From Geobacter sp. (GTDB lineage: Bacteria > Desulfobacterota > Desulfuromonadia > Geobacterales > Geobacteraceae), in assembly GCA_003857395.1 (NCBI GenBank), contig RPRC01000177.1, forward strand, positions 1 to 13,522: a stretch of DNA of 13,522 nt. The letters run 5' to 3'. The translations under genes were made by a program, and so were the position numbers. Numbering within the stretch: position 1 is the first letter of the stretch; each line of letters starts with the position of its first letter. Below, in pieces: positions 6,897 through 13,522 of this stretch. Below the pieces are notes generated by a model. It was given only the letters and a program-made list of their open reading frames with translations. It was not told where the DNA came from and searched no databases.

Positions 6897-8087
6897 ATGA
6901 AGCACAATAGATTTAATACTTCGAGTTATGTTGATGGGCCCCTCTATAAGCCTAACAGTGATGATTCAGGCACAAGTTACTGCTCAATGGTATTTAGTAA
7001 TGAGATCTGCAGAGAAAATACATTCCTTAACATCCTTTACAGTGAACGAAAAAGAACCGATCGTTCCGAAAAACCGTTCCTGTTAACGTTACTTGATATT
7101 CACAATATAAAGACGGCAGATTCTTTCCCGCTAATTTTGCACGGTATAGAATTGGCACTGCTGAAGTCAAAAAGAGAAACTGACATATGCGGCTGGTATG
7201 AATACGGATCAAAAATAGGGGTAATATTCACGGAAATTGATAGCATAGAAACACGGGAGGCACGGGAAGCGATATCAGCAAAGATTCGAAAAAATCTTTC
7301 AGAGAACATCCCTCCCGAAATTATGGATGAATTATCGGTCGTTTTTCATTTTTACCCTGAAAAACACGACGATACTACAACAAAAACGAATGTTTTTGAA
7401 AGAACCCTGTATCCCGATTTCCACTTCGATCACCAGGCACAAAGGAGCGGGCATTTCATCAAAAGAGCCATCGATCTGGTTGGAAGCAGCCTGGCAATCC
7501 TGGTACTTTTACCCGTATTCTGTTTCATCTCGATACTAATACTAACTACCTCGAAAGGACCGGTGCTTTTTCGACAGGAGAGACTCGGGCAATTCGGCAA
7601 GAAATTCATCTTCCTGAAGTTCCGATCAATGCAGGTTGATAGTGATGATGCAATACATAGAGAGTACATCAAAAAACTCATCACAGAAAACAAGGCCTGC
7701 GAGGAAAGCAGCGACTGTCTCCAAAAGCCGGTGTACAAAATACGGAACGACCCGAGAATCACACCGATCGGAGCATTTTTGCGTAAGACAAGCCTTGACG
7801 AACTGCCTCAATTACTGAATGTCTTCAGAGGGGAAATGTCCCTCGTGGGGCCAAGACCGGCAATTCCGTACGAGTTTGAAAACTACGATATATGGCACAG
7901 GTACAGGCTGCTGCAGGTTAAACCGGGAATTACCGGACTCTGGCAGGTTACCGGCAGGAGCTCTACTACTTTCGATGAGATGGTGCGCCTTGACCTCAAA
8001 TATATCCATGAATGGTCACTTTGGCTCGACGTAAAGATCCTTCTACTCACTCCATGGGCTGTAATCAAGGGAAAAGGAGCATATTAG
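6897..8087 (+). CDS. WbaP/WcaJ-type undecaprenyl-phosphate sugar-phosphate transferase with GGDEF-like N-terminal domain
   Basis: The predicted initiating enzyme: it moves a hexose-1-phosphate from a nucleotide sugar to undecaprenyl phosphate at the inner membrane. Residues ~187-396 form the bacterial sugar transferase domain. FIKRAIDLVGSSLAIL starts a membrane hairpin (~190-217), followed by GPVLFRQERLGQFGKKFIFLKFRSM, the catalytic-core signature TSLDELPQLLNVFRGEMSLVGPRP (~298-321), and KPGITGLWQVTGRS. Residues ~55-155 resemble a worn-out GGDEF domain: FLLTLLDIHNIK matches its first strand, and WYEYGSKIGVIF (~100-111) stands where RYGGDEF would be, so no cyclase activity is expected. The ATG at 6897 follows GAGG with a short 2-nt gap; the TTG at 6882 is in frame but has no ribosome site. 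Sugar specificity cannot be told. Confidence 0.9.
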   Translation: MKHNRFNTSSYVDGPLYKPNSDDSGTSYCSMVFSNEICRENTFLNILYSERKRTDRSEKPFLLTLLDIHNIKTADSFPLILHGIELALLKSKRETDICGWYEYGSKIGVIFTEIDSIETREAREAISAKIRKNLSENIPPEIMDELSVVFHFYPEKHDDTTTKTNVFERTLYPDFHFDHQAQRSGHFIKRAIDLVGSSLAILVLLPVFCFISILILTTSKGPVLFRQERLGQFGKKFIFLKFRSMQVDSDDAIHREYIKKLITENKACEESSDCLQKPVYKIRNDPRITPIGAFLRKTSLDELPQLLNVFRGEMSLVGPRPAIPYEFENYDIWHRYRLLQVKPGITGLWQVTGRSSTTFDEMVRLDLKYIHEWSLWLDVKILLLTPWAVIKGKGAY

Positions 8088-8209
8088 CGACTCGGTTACC
8101 TTTTCACATGCTCGCAATGAAGATAATGATGCTCATCTCAATGCCGGCCCGTTCTTAAGCACGGTGGATTCAGGCTGACTGTTTCAGGTGCACTGAGGGG
8201 AGGTTTCAC

Positions 8210-9274
8210 ATGATACACATCGGCGTCATAGGATACGGTTATTGGGGTCCGAATATCGTTCGGAACTTTGCTGATGCTGAGGGTGCCACGGTTACGTTCA
8301 TTTCCGACACCAACCCGGAGGCCCTCAAGCGGGCACAACTGGCACATCCGACAGTCAGAACCACACCGAACGACTGTGAAGTGATCCATTCTCCCAAGGT
8401 CGATGCCGTTGCGATTGCCACTCCGGTCTCAACACATTACGCACTCGCCAAAAGAGCGTTGGCAAACGGCAAGCATGTCTTCGTCGAGAAGCCTTTCACC
8501 ACATCGGTCAAGCACGCGGAAGAGTTGCTCGAACTTGCGGACAAGGCAAATCTCAGGATTATGGTGGATCATACCTTTCTATTCACTGGTGCTGTCAAGA
8601 AAATCAAAGAGTTCATCGATGAAGGTGTGCTGGGACGTTTGTTTTACTTCGACTCCATCAGAATCAACCTCGGACTCCTGCAGAAGGACTCCAATGTCGT
8701 TTGGGACCTTGCGCCCCATGACCTGTCCATCATGGACTACCTGATCGGCGGCAATCCTACCGCGATTGCCGCAACCGGAATGGCGCACATCAATGGCTTT
8801 GAAGACGTGGCGTACATAACGGTTTTCTACCCGGACAACCTGATTGCCCATATCAGCATAAATTGGCTTTCACCCGTCAAAATACGGATGACCATGATAG
8901 GCGGACAGAAAAAAATGTTGGTATGGAATGACATAGTCGCTGACGAAAAAATCCGGGTTTACGATCGCGGGGTGGAATTGAACAGCCAGGAAGAATCGTA
9001 TAACGCTCGGATCAGTTATCGGTCCGGAGACATCTGGGTACCGAGATTGCAGCAAATCGAGGCATTAAAAATAGAGGCCCAATACTTTGTCGATTGTGTG
9101 GAAAATAATCTGCCAGCGATAAATGACGGCCTTGCAGGGTTGAGGATTGTCAGGATGATTGAGGCTATCATAACATCTCTGAAGATGAGAGGCGCCGTCA
9201 TCTGCCTGCAGCCTAATACGCACCTCAGCGAAAGTACAAGGAGGGAGATGTCTTGGAAAGCTATGCCTGCATAG
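8210..9274 (+). CDS. Gfo/Idh/MocA-family sugar oxidoreductase (WbpB/WlbA-like)
   Basis: A 354-aa NAD(P)-dependent dehydrogenase, predicted to oxidise C3 of a UDP-sugar to a ketone for later amination. GYGYWG at 8-13 is the Rossmann nucleotide loop. VEKPFTT with Glu93-Lys94-Pro95 is the family's EKP motif, and DHTFLFTGAVKKIKE plus WDLAPHDLSIMDYL (165-178) carry the usual active-site region (His170). WbpB oxidises UDP-GlcNAcA in the di-N-acetylglucosaminuronate pathway, and two neighbours supply matching acetyltransferase and aminotransferase steps. GGGGAGG (8197-8203) lies 6 nt before the ATG. The 122-nt gap from the transferase gene holds no clear promoter or terminator, so read-through is likely. 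Its 3' end overlaps the next gene by 22 nt. Exact substrate is inferred from context. Confidence 0.87.
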   Translation: MIHIGVIGYGYWGPNIVRNFADAEGATVTFISDTNPEALKRAQLAHPTVRTTPNDCEVIHSPKVDAVAIATPVSTHYALAKRALANGKHVFVEKPFTTSVKHAEELLELADKANLRIMVDHTFLFTGAVKKIKEFIDEGVLGRLFYFDSIRINLGLLQKDSNVVWDLAPHDLSIMDYLIGGNPTAIAATGMAHINGFEDVAYITVFYPDNLIAHISINWLSPVKIRMTMIGGQKKMLVWNDIVADEKIRVYDRGVELNSQEESYNARISYRSGDIWVPRLQQIEALKIEAQYFVDCVENNLPAINDGLAGLRIVRMIEAIITSLKMRGAVICLQPNTHLSESTRREMSWKAMPA

Positions 9275-9756
9275 AGAATGACGTCCATTTGGGACAAAAT
9301 GTCAAACTGTCCAAATTCATAAACTTGTATGGATGCAGCATCGGCGATAATTCCAAAATCGGAGCATTCGTCGAAATCCAGAAAAATGCCTCTATCGGGA
9401 AGAACTGTAAAATTTCCAGCCATACCTTCATCTGTGAAGGCGTACAAATCGAAGACGACGTTTTTGTAGGTCACGGGGTCACATTCATTAATGACACCTT
9501 CCCCCGGGCGACGAATCCTGGCGGCAGACTGCAGACGGAAGAAGATTGGCAGGTAGAACGAACCCTCGTCAAAAAAGGCGCTTCCATCGGGTCCGGAGCG
9601 ACAATACTCAGCAAAGTCACCATCGGCGAAAACGCCATCGTTGGAGCTGGCAGTGTGGTAACGAAAGATGTCCCGCAAAACGTAATCGTTGCCGGGAACC
9701 CCGCACGGTTCCTGCGGGGAATCTCGAAATCCGATCAGGATATTCCCGTGCAGTAA
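9253..9756 (+). CDS. Left-handed beta-helix acyltransferase (WbpD/WlbB-like), TTG start
   Basis: A 167-aa trimeric hexapeptide-repeat enzyme, predicted to acetylate the 3-amino group of a UDP-amino sugar using acetyl-CoA. Hexapeptide repeats run from residue ~5 to ~150 (IGDNSKIGAFVEI, IGKNCKIS, IGENAIVGAGSVV). The loop GHGVTFINDTFPRA (73-86) and IVAGNPARFLRG near the C-terminus are typical of WbpD/WlbB-type N-acetyltransferases. The start is TTG at 9253: AAGGAGG (9238-9244) lies 8 nt upstream, while the nearby ATG codons at 9248 and 9263 are in another frame. It begins inside the oxidoreductase gene, suggesting coupled translation. Length is a little under WbpD's. Confidence 0.87.
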   Translation: MESYACIENDVHLGQNVKLSKFINLYGCSIGDNSKIGAFVEIQKNASIGKNCKISSHTFICEGVQIEDDVFVGHGVTFINDTFPRATNPGGRLQTEEDWQVERTLVKKGASIGSGATILSKVTIGENAIVGAGSVVTKDVPQNVIVAGNPARFLRGISKSDQDIPVQ

Positions 9757-9816
9757 TGAGTGCCCGGGCTTCTCATGGAACCGGTCAGTCTGGTCATCCA
9801 CCAAGTGAGAAAAGCC

Positions 9817-10995
9817 ATGTCTGATATTACTCAAGAAGCTGTAATCATTGGAGGAGATTTTCAAGGATTAGGGATTGCCCGCAATCTTTCCGGACTCGGA
9901 GTAAGAGTTTTGGTCGTAGACCCGGTTTTTTGCATCAGCAAATTTTCGAGGCATGTTGACAGGGTCCACAGATCCCCTGCGTACGGCAACCCGGAAAAAT
10001 TTACCGACTTTCTTATCGGCCTTTCTGTTCAAGAAAAACTACAGAAACCGGTTATATTTCCCACGAGTGATATAGCAGTCCGTATCCTTGCGAAAAGCCG
10101 GACCAGGCTGGAAGAGCACTACCTTGTCCCAACACCAGCCTGGGAGATTACCCGTCTCGCGTATAACAAAAAGCTCACCTACCAGCTTGCAGCGGAGATT
10201 GGGGTTCCCATCCCCAGGACATTCTTCCCCGAAAGTGAAGAGAAACTGTCTGAACAGGTGCTGGATTTTCCCGTTATTCTTAAACCCGCCATAACTGCGA
10301 ATTTTTATCCCGTTACCCATCTGAAAGCAATCAAGGCCAATGATCACCATGAACTGCTCCGTAATTACAGATACATGTCCTCCATCATAGACAAAACAGA
10401 AATCATGGTACAGGAGATTATCGGCGGGGGCCCCAAAAATCTCTACTCCTTCTGTTCACTTTTCAGTAACGGAACTGTGAAGGCAAAGATCATGGGAGTG
10501 CGACTGCGCCAGCACCCCATGGATTTCGGTAGTTCCAGCACCTACGTTATTACCTGCAATGTTCCGCAACTGGAAGAACTGTCGGCACAAATACTGAGAA
10601 AGATGAATTACTACGGCCTGTCGGAGGTCGAGTTCATGCTTGACGAGAGGGACAACACCTACAAACTGATCGATATTAATCCTCGGACCTGGGCGTGGCA
10701 CACCCTCGGAGCAAAAGCGGGGGTTAATTTTTCCGCGCTCTTATTCAGGGACATGCATAACGATTCCGTCCAGCTGGATTCCTTCGAGACCGGGGTTACC
10801 TGGATCCGCGAGGTAAGTGACGTACCCACGGCACTTATGGAAATGGTAAAACAGCGCCTGAACGTCATCGACTATCTGAGAACATTGAGGGGAAAAAAGG
10901 AACTGGCCGTCTTTTCACGTCGAGACCCTTTGCCTTTTGTGGCTGAACTTTTCTGGGCTCCCTACATGTTGTGCAAAAGAGGATTCAGGATGTGA
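9817..10995 (+). CDS. ATP-grasp ligase of unknown substrate
   Basis: A 392-aa enzyme of the ATP-grasp superfamily, which joins a carboxylate (through an acyl phosphate) to an amine or similar nucleophile. The N-terminal pre-ATP domain starts AVIIGGDFQGLGIARNL. The ATP-binding lysine is in FPVILKP (Lys156). VQEIIGGG (198-205) is the loop before the adenine site. VEFMLDE (Glu272) and IDINPR (Asn288) bind metal. It resembles the predicted ATP-dependent carboligases of the COG3919 kind rather than PurK or D-Ala ligase, from memory of the family only. The C-terminal ~60 residues include a possible amphipathic or membrane-near part (PLPFVAELFWAPYMLC). The frame is open from GTG 9760; ATG 9817 is preferred because the Rossmann start follows at once, though its ribosome site (GTGAGAAAAG) is weak. 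It ends 3 nt (0 overlap) before the PSD-like gene at 10998. Confidence 0.82.
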   Translation: MSDITQEAVIIGGDFQGLGIARNLSGLGVRVLVVDPVFCISKFSRHVDRVHRSPAYGNPEKFTDFLIGLSVQEKLQKPVIFPTSDIAVRILAKSRTRLEEHYLVPTPAWEITRLAYNKKLTYQLAAEIGVPIPRTFFPESEEKLSEQVLDFPVILKPAITANFYPVTHLKAIKANDHHELLRNYRYMSSIIDKTEIMVQEIIGGGPKNLYSFCSLFSNGTVKAKIMGVRLRQHPMDFGSSSTYVITCNVPQLEELSAQILRKMNYYGLSEVEFMLDERDNTYKLIDINPRTWAWHTLGAKAGVNFSALLFRDMHNDSVQLDSFETGVTWIREVSDVPTALMEMVKQRLNVIDYLRTLRGKKELAVFSRRDPLPFVAELFWAPYMLCKRGFRM

Positions 10996-10997
10996 CC

Positions 10998-11846
10998 ATG
11001 GAAAATATCGCTTTGGGCATCATACTCAGCCAATTGATCATCATACCTTTGGCGTTGAAATGGGAATTGGATCTGAAGACCGTTACTCCCGCAGGACTGC
11101 TCATCGGTTTCATGGCCGGCATAGGCATCAGTGTATTGTCACCATGGATCGCCAGCGATTTTATCTGGAGAGTTTCGGCAGGAGTCGTATTGGTCCTGCT
11201 CTTTTCAGCAACAATTCTTCTTCTAAGATTCTTTCGAGATCCGGTTCGGGTTCCTCCAAAGAGAGACGATTGTATTGTTTCTCCTGCGGACGGAGTCGTC
11301 AAATATGTCAAGAGCATAGATGAGAATTCTGTTCCTGTTTCCTCGAAAGGCAATGAATCCGTCAAGCTCGCCCAGCCCTTTATCGACATACTTCCCGACC
11401 GCAAGGGCTATCTTATCGGGATTTCGATGAGTTTTCTAGATGTGCACGTGACAAGGGCCCCGATACCGGGGGAAATGACTTTCTGTGAACATAAAACCGG
11501 AAGTTTCCTGTCATTGAAAAAGCCTGAAGCCGTTTACAGAAACGAGAGAGTAAACCAGGTTATCAAGAATACGCGGGTCAGTATCGGCATAATCCAAATA
11601 GCCTCCCGGCTCGTCAGACGGATTGTAACCTATGTGGGGAAAGGTGACCATTTGTCGCTCGGCCAGAAAATTGCGCTGATAACCTTCGGCTCCCAGGTCG
11701 ATGTCATCATTCCGAACCTGGAAGGATTGCAGCTGGAAGTTAAGGTGGGAGACAAGGTGCTTGCCGGAGAAACGATCATTTCAACAATGGCTGGTGCCCA
11801 TTGCCAGGAAAGAGTGGTGTCTCATGACAAAAGTTCCCTTTCTTGA
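10998..11846 (+). CDS. Membrane-anchored phosphatidylserine decarboxylase-family protein
   Basis: A 282-aa pyruvoyl decarboxylase relative. The core matches PSD: RFFRDPVRVPP (~77-87), SPADGVV with Asp98, DVHVTRAP with His150, NERVN (~182-186), and FGSQVD (230-235) with the Gly231-Ser232 pair where PSDs cut themselves to form the pyruvoyl group. The Asp-His-Ser set is therefore intact and activity is likely. Unlike short cytosolic forms, the first ~76 residues hold two or three hydrophobic segments (5-20, 32-50, 60-76), so it is membrane-bound. The start ATG 10998 follows AGGA with a 7-nt gap; a GTG at 10971 is in frame but overlaps the ATP-grasp gene. It overlaps the aminotransferase gene by 23 nt. 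A housekeeping role in phosphatidylethanolamine synthesis is possible, but the place inside a sugar operon suggests a special substrate. Confidence 0.85.
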   Translation: MENIALGIILSQLIIIPLALKWELDLKTVTPAGLLIGFMAGIGISVLSPWIASDFIWRVSAGVVLVLLFSATILLLRFFRDPVRVPPKRDDCIVSPADGVVKYVKSIDENSVPVSSKGNESVKLAQPFIDILPDRKGYLIGISMSFLDVHVTRAPIPGEMTFCEHKTGSFLSLKKPEAVYRNERVNQVIKNTRVSIGIIQIASRLVRRIVTYVGKGDHLSLGQKIALITFGSQVDVIIPNLEGLQLEVKVGDKVLAGETIISTMAGAHCQERVVSHDKSSLS

Positions 11847-12936
11847 TCTACACACCCAGTACGAAACCATCAGGGATGAAATTGCAGATGCGATCCAGCA
11901 GGTTCTTGATAGTTCCGAATTTGTCGGGGGTCCTTTTGTGGAAAGATTTGAAGAAGAATTTGCCGATTTTTGCGGCTGCCGGTACGCGTCGGGCGTCAGC
12001 AGCGGAACATCGGCCCTGTGGATGACACTCCTGGGTCTTGGAATCGGACCGGGAGATGAAGTCATAACCGTGCCCAACACTTTTATCGCTACGGCAGAAG
12101 CAATCAGCATGTGCGGAGCACGCCCGGTTTTCGTGGATGTGGACGAACAGTCGTACACCATGAACCCAGCGCTGCTGGAGGGTGCAGTTACACCGAGGAC
12201 AAAGGCAGTAATTCCTGTTCACCTTTTTGGACAGCCGGCAGATATGGACCCAATCATGGAGTTCTCGGCGAGGCATACGCTGCATGTCATTGAAGACGCC
12301 TGTCAGGCCCATGGCGCACAGTACCGGGGAAGGCCCGCCGGTTCAATCGGCATTGCCGGCTGCTTCAGCTTCTATCCCGGCAAAAATCTCGGTGCATATG
12401 GAGAGGCGGGCGCGGTGGTAACCAACGATCCGGAGCTGACTAAAAAAATCAGGACACTGCGAGACCATGGGCAAGTGAGAAAATACCATCACACCATGAT
12501 CGGCTGGAACGGCCGCATGGACGGAATACAGGGTGCATTACTGAGCGTGAAGCTACAATATCTGTCAGGCTGGAATGAAGCCAGGAGAAAGAACGCGGCA
12601 CTCTATGACCGTCTGCTAGCGAAGACAGCCGGCATCAGCCTCCCACAGGAAATGGACTACGCAAAACACGTGTATCACCTCTATGCGATACGGACCAAAA
12701 ACCGGGATGCGCTGCAGGGCTTCCTCGCGGAAAGGGGCATCAACTGCTTGATTCATTACCCGCTGCCCATACATCTGCAAGACGCATATCGCTCATTCGG
12801 GTTTGAAGGAGGAAACTTCCCGATCTCGGAGAACTGCGCAGGAGAACTCCTTTCTTTGCCCATGTATCCCGAACTTGCCGGGAACCAGATTGAACATGTG
12901 GTGCGCGAAATAGGGAATTTTTATTCACAGACATGA
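11824..12936 (+). CDS. DegT/DnrJ/EryC1-type PLP sugar aminotransferase (WbpE-like)
   Basis: A 370-aa aminotransferase that would convert a 3-keto UDP-sugar to the 3-amino sugar with glutamate as donor. The start VPFLDLHTQYETIRDEI is typical of the family. GTSALWMTLLGLGIGPGDEV (61-80) and VPNTFIATAEAI bind the cofactor phosphate, IEDACQAHGA holds Asp158 and Gln161, and FSFYPGKNLGAYGEAGAVVT carries the PLP-binding lysine, Lys187. GMDGIQ-type residues follow (GRMDGIQGALLSVKL). With the oxidoreductase and the acyltransferase it completes a C3 keto-amine-acetamide sequence. ATG 11824 is chosen over upstream codons because it opens directly in the family motif; its ribosome site is weak, fitting coupling to the PSD-like gene through a 23-nt overlap. 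It is last in the operon. Confidence 0.92.
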   Translation: MTKVPFLDLHTQYETIRDEIADAIQQVLDSSEFVGGPFVERFEEEFADFCGCRYASGVSSGTSALWMTLLGLGIGPGDEVITVPNTFIATAEAISMCGARPVFVDVDEQSYTMNPALLEGAVTPRTKAVIPVHLFGQPADMDPIMEFSARHTLHVIEDACQAHGAQYRGRPAGSIGIAGCFSFYPGKNLGAYGEAGAVVTNDPELTKKIRTLRDHGQVRKYHHTMIGWNGRMDGIQGALLSVKLQYLSGWNEARRKNAALYDRLLAKTAGISLPQEMDYAKHVYHLYAIRTKNRDALQGFLAERGINCLIHYPLPIHLQDAYRSFGFEGGNFPISENCAGELLSLPMYPELAGNQIEHVVREIGNFYSQT

Positions 12937-12940
12937 TATG

Positions 12941-12983
12941 GCCTGCGGCATGAAATCCCTGCAACCTTGCAGGCAAATATTTG
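12941..12983 (+). terminator. Hairpin after the aminotransferase gene, possible terminator
   Basis: CCTGCAACCTTGCAGG (12958-12973) is a self-complementary stem-loop, and GCCTGC (12941-12946) can pair instead with GCAGGC (12969-12974). The palindrome CAAATATTTG (12974-12983) follows. A true T-tract is missing, so termination may need Rho. A second AT-rich hairpin, TAGATT-AGTA-AATCTA (12991-13006), follows before ATATTTT. Confidence 0.35.
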
Positions 12984-13102
12984 GCCCCCATAGATTAGTA
13001 AATCTACATATTTTCCAACATACTAATTAAAGGTACTTTTTTACTCAAAAGCCTACTAATAAAATGACAATATACGGATTTTGGAATTAACGTTTCCGAT
13101 GT

Positions 13103-13130
13103 TTGACAAGCTATTTTTCCGTGGCATAAG
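13103..13130 (+). promoter_or_regulatory. Candidate sigma-70 promoter for the lipoprotein gene
   Basis: TTGACA (13103-13108) is a perfect -35 and CATAAG (13125-13130) a fair -10 at 16 nt spacing. A rival pair is TTGCCA (13184-13189) with TATACA (13206-13211), also 16 nt apart. Either would give a long leader (about 240 or 165 nt). The rest of 12984-13380 is AT-rich and shows no gene and no riboswitch fold that I recognise. Confidence 0.4.
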
Positions 13131-13380
13131 AAACTTATAGGCTATCAGCATACCTGCTAATACCCAGATGGATCCACATTAAATTGCCACACCAATATAT
13201 GTAAGTATACAAATAGAAGCTACTCTATTGAAGCACTTGGGTTCCGGTTTTCGCAGAAAAGGCGGGAAATGGCCTGTCAGGGCTTTTAGAGAGCATTAAT
13301 ACTAACAATCCACCCTAACCAATCCGACCCTTCCAAAACTGACTGAAAGGAAGGCGGAAAAACACAAGAGGAGGTACGAC

Positions 13381-13522
13381 ATGAAAAAGCTGTTCAGAAA
13401 GTTTATCGCGGCGGCTTCATTGGCCATTCTTGCTGTTTCCATGAGTGCATGCGGCGGAGGGGATGACGCTGTTGTGGCAAAGCCAGGCGCACCGACAGGG
13501 ATTCTGGCAACCTTCAACAGTC
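13381..13522 (+). CDS. Lipoprotein, start of gene only (3' end outside window)
   Basis: 47 residues are visible. The strong site GAGGAGG (13368-13374) lies 6 nt before the ATG. The protein opens with MKKLFRKF, a hydrophobic segment (IAAASLAILAVSMS) and the lipobox-like MSAC, so Cys24 would be lipidated. GGGDD follows; the Asp residues near the cysteine are not directly at +2 (Gly), so outer-membrane sorting is plausible. PGAPTGILATF resembles the first strand of a fibronectin type III domain, often found in secreted or surface lipoproteins. Function cannot be named from this piece. It has its own long leader and need not belong to the EPS operon. Confidence 0.75.
   Translation, partial: MKKLFRKFIAAASLAILAVSMSACGGGDDAVVAKPGAPTGILATFNS

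Noticed and set aside
9016..9864. 282-codon open frame on the minus strand
   Set aside because: It lies opposite the oxidoreductase and acyltransferase genes, both of which have clear motifs; it shows no domain of its own.
12937..13300. Sigma-54 promoter in the AT-rich gap
   Set aside because: GG-rich candidates near 12940 and 13271 do not keep the needed 10-nt distance between the GG and GC elements.
13141..13380. Possible c-di-GMP (GEMM) riboswitch before the lipoprotein gene
   Set aside because: Such riboswitches are common before surface-protein genes in Geobacter-like bacteria, but the conserved core and its two helices are not present here.
1..13522. CRISPR array, tRNA or rRNA gene
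   Set aside because: No regularly spaced repeats, no cloverleaf and no rRNA-like stretch was seen on either strand.

Overview
The window reads as a stretch of chromosome from a Gram-negative, mesophilic-type bacterium, most likely a deltaproteobacterium of the Geobacter/Desulfuromonas kind. That placement is an inference from gene style: a Wza-like lipoprotein, a long Wzz-like protein, an ExeA-like ATPase with LysM and a CpsD-like protein in one operon, plus a sugar transferase with a GGDEF-like front half. No rRNA or tRNA is present to test it. All supported genes lie on the + strand. The main content is an exopolysaccharide (EPS) or capsule locus.

Layout. (1) Positions 1-1244 hold the 3' part of a B12-binding-type radical SAM gene that begins left of the window. 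(2) Positions 1245-1629 are an intergenic region with hairpins, a near-consensus sigma-70 promoter (TTGACA-N16-TACAAT), and two small palindromes. (3) Positions 1630-6475 are an export and control operon: Wza-type outer-membrane lipoprotein, Wzz-type chain-length protein, ExeA/GspA-like AAA ATPase with a C-terminal LysM domain, a CpsD/BY-kinase-like P-loop protein whose key Walker A lysine is a threonine, and a LuxR-type regulator with a degraded receiver domain. A terminator-like hairpin lies inside the last codons of the regulator gene. (4) Positions 6476-6896 are a non-coding gap with a roughly 115-bp inverted-repeat (MITE-like) element and a second promoter (TTGACT-N16-TATACA with extended -10). 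(5) Positions 6897-12936 form a biosynthesis run: WbaP-type initiating sugar-phosphate transferase, Gfo/Idh/MocA oxidoreductase, hexapeptide acyltransferase, ATP-grasp ligase, membrane-anchored phosphatidylserine-decarboxylase-family protein, and DegT/DnrJ/EryC1 aminotransferase. (6) Positions 12937-13380 are an AT-rich gap with weak hairpins and two promoter candidates. (7) From 13381 a lipoprotein gene starts and runs off the right end.

How it fits together. The sugar transferase would load the first sugar phosphate onto undecaprenyl phosphate. The oxidoreductase, aminotransferase and acetyltransferase match the WbpB-WbpE-WbpD logic for making a 3-acetamido (di-N-acetylated) nucleotide sugar. 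The Wza, Wzz, ATPase and CpsD-like proteins would control length and carry the polymer across the envelope. No glycosyltransferase beyond the initiating enzyme, no Wzx or Wzy, and no UDP-sugar 6-dehydrogenase is seen, so the locus is incomplete in the window or its other parts lie elsewhere.

The most unusual part is an ATP-grasp ligase and a PSD-family pyruvoyl decarboxylase set between the acetyltransferase and the aminotransferase, with junctions of 3 nt and -23 nt. They may add and then decarboxylate an amino-acid-like group on the sugar or on a lipid carrier. That role is a hypothesis only.
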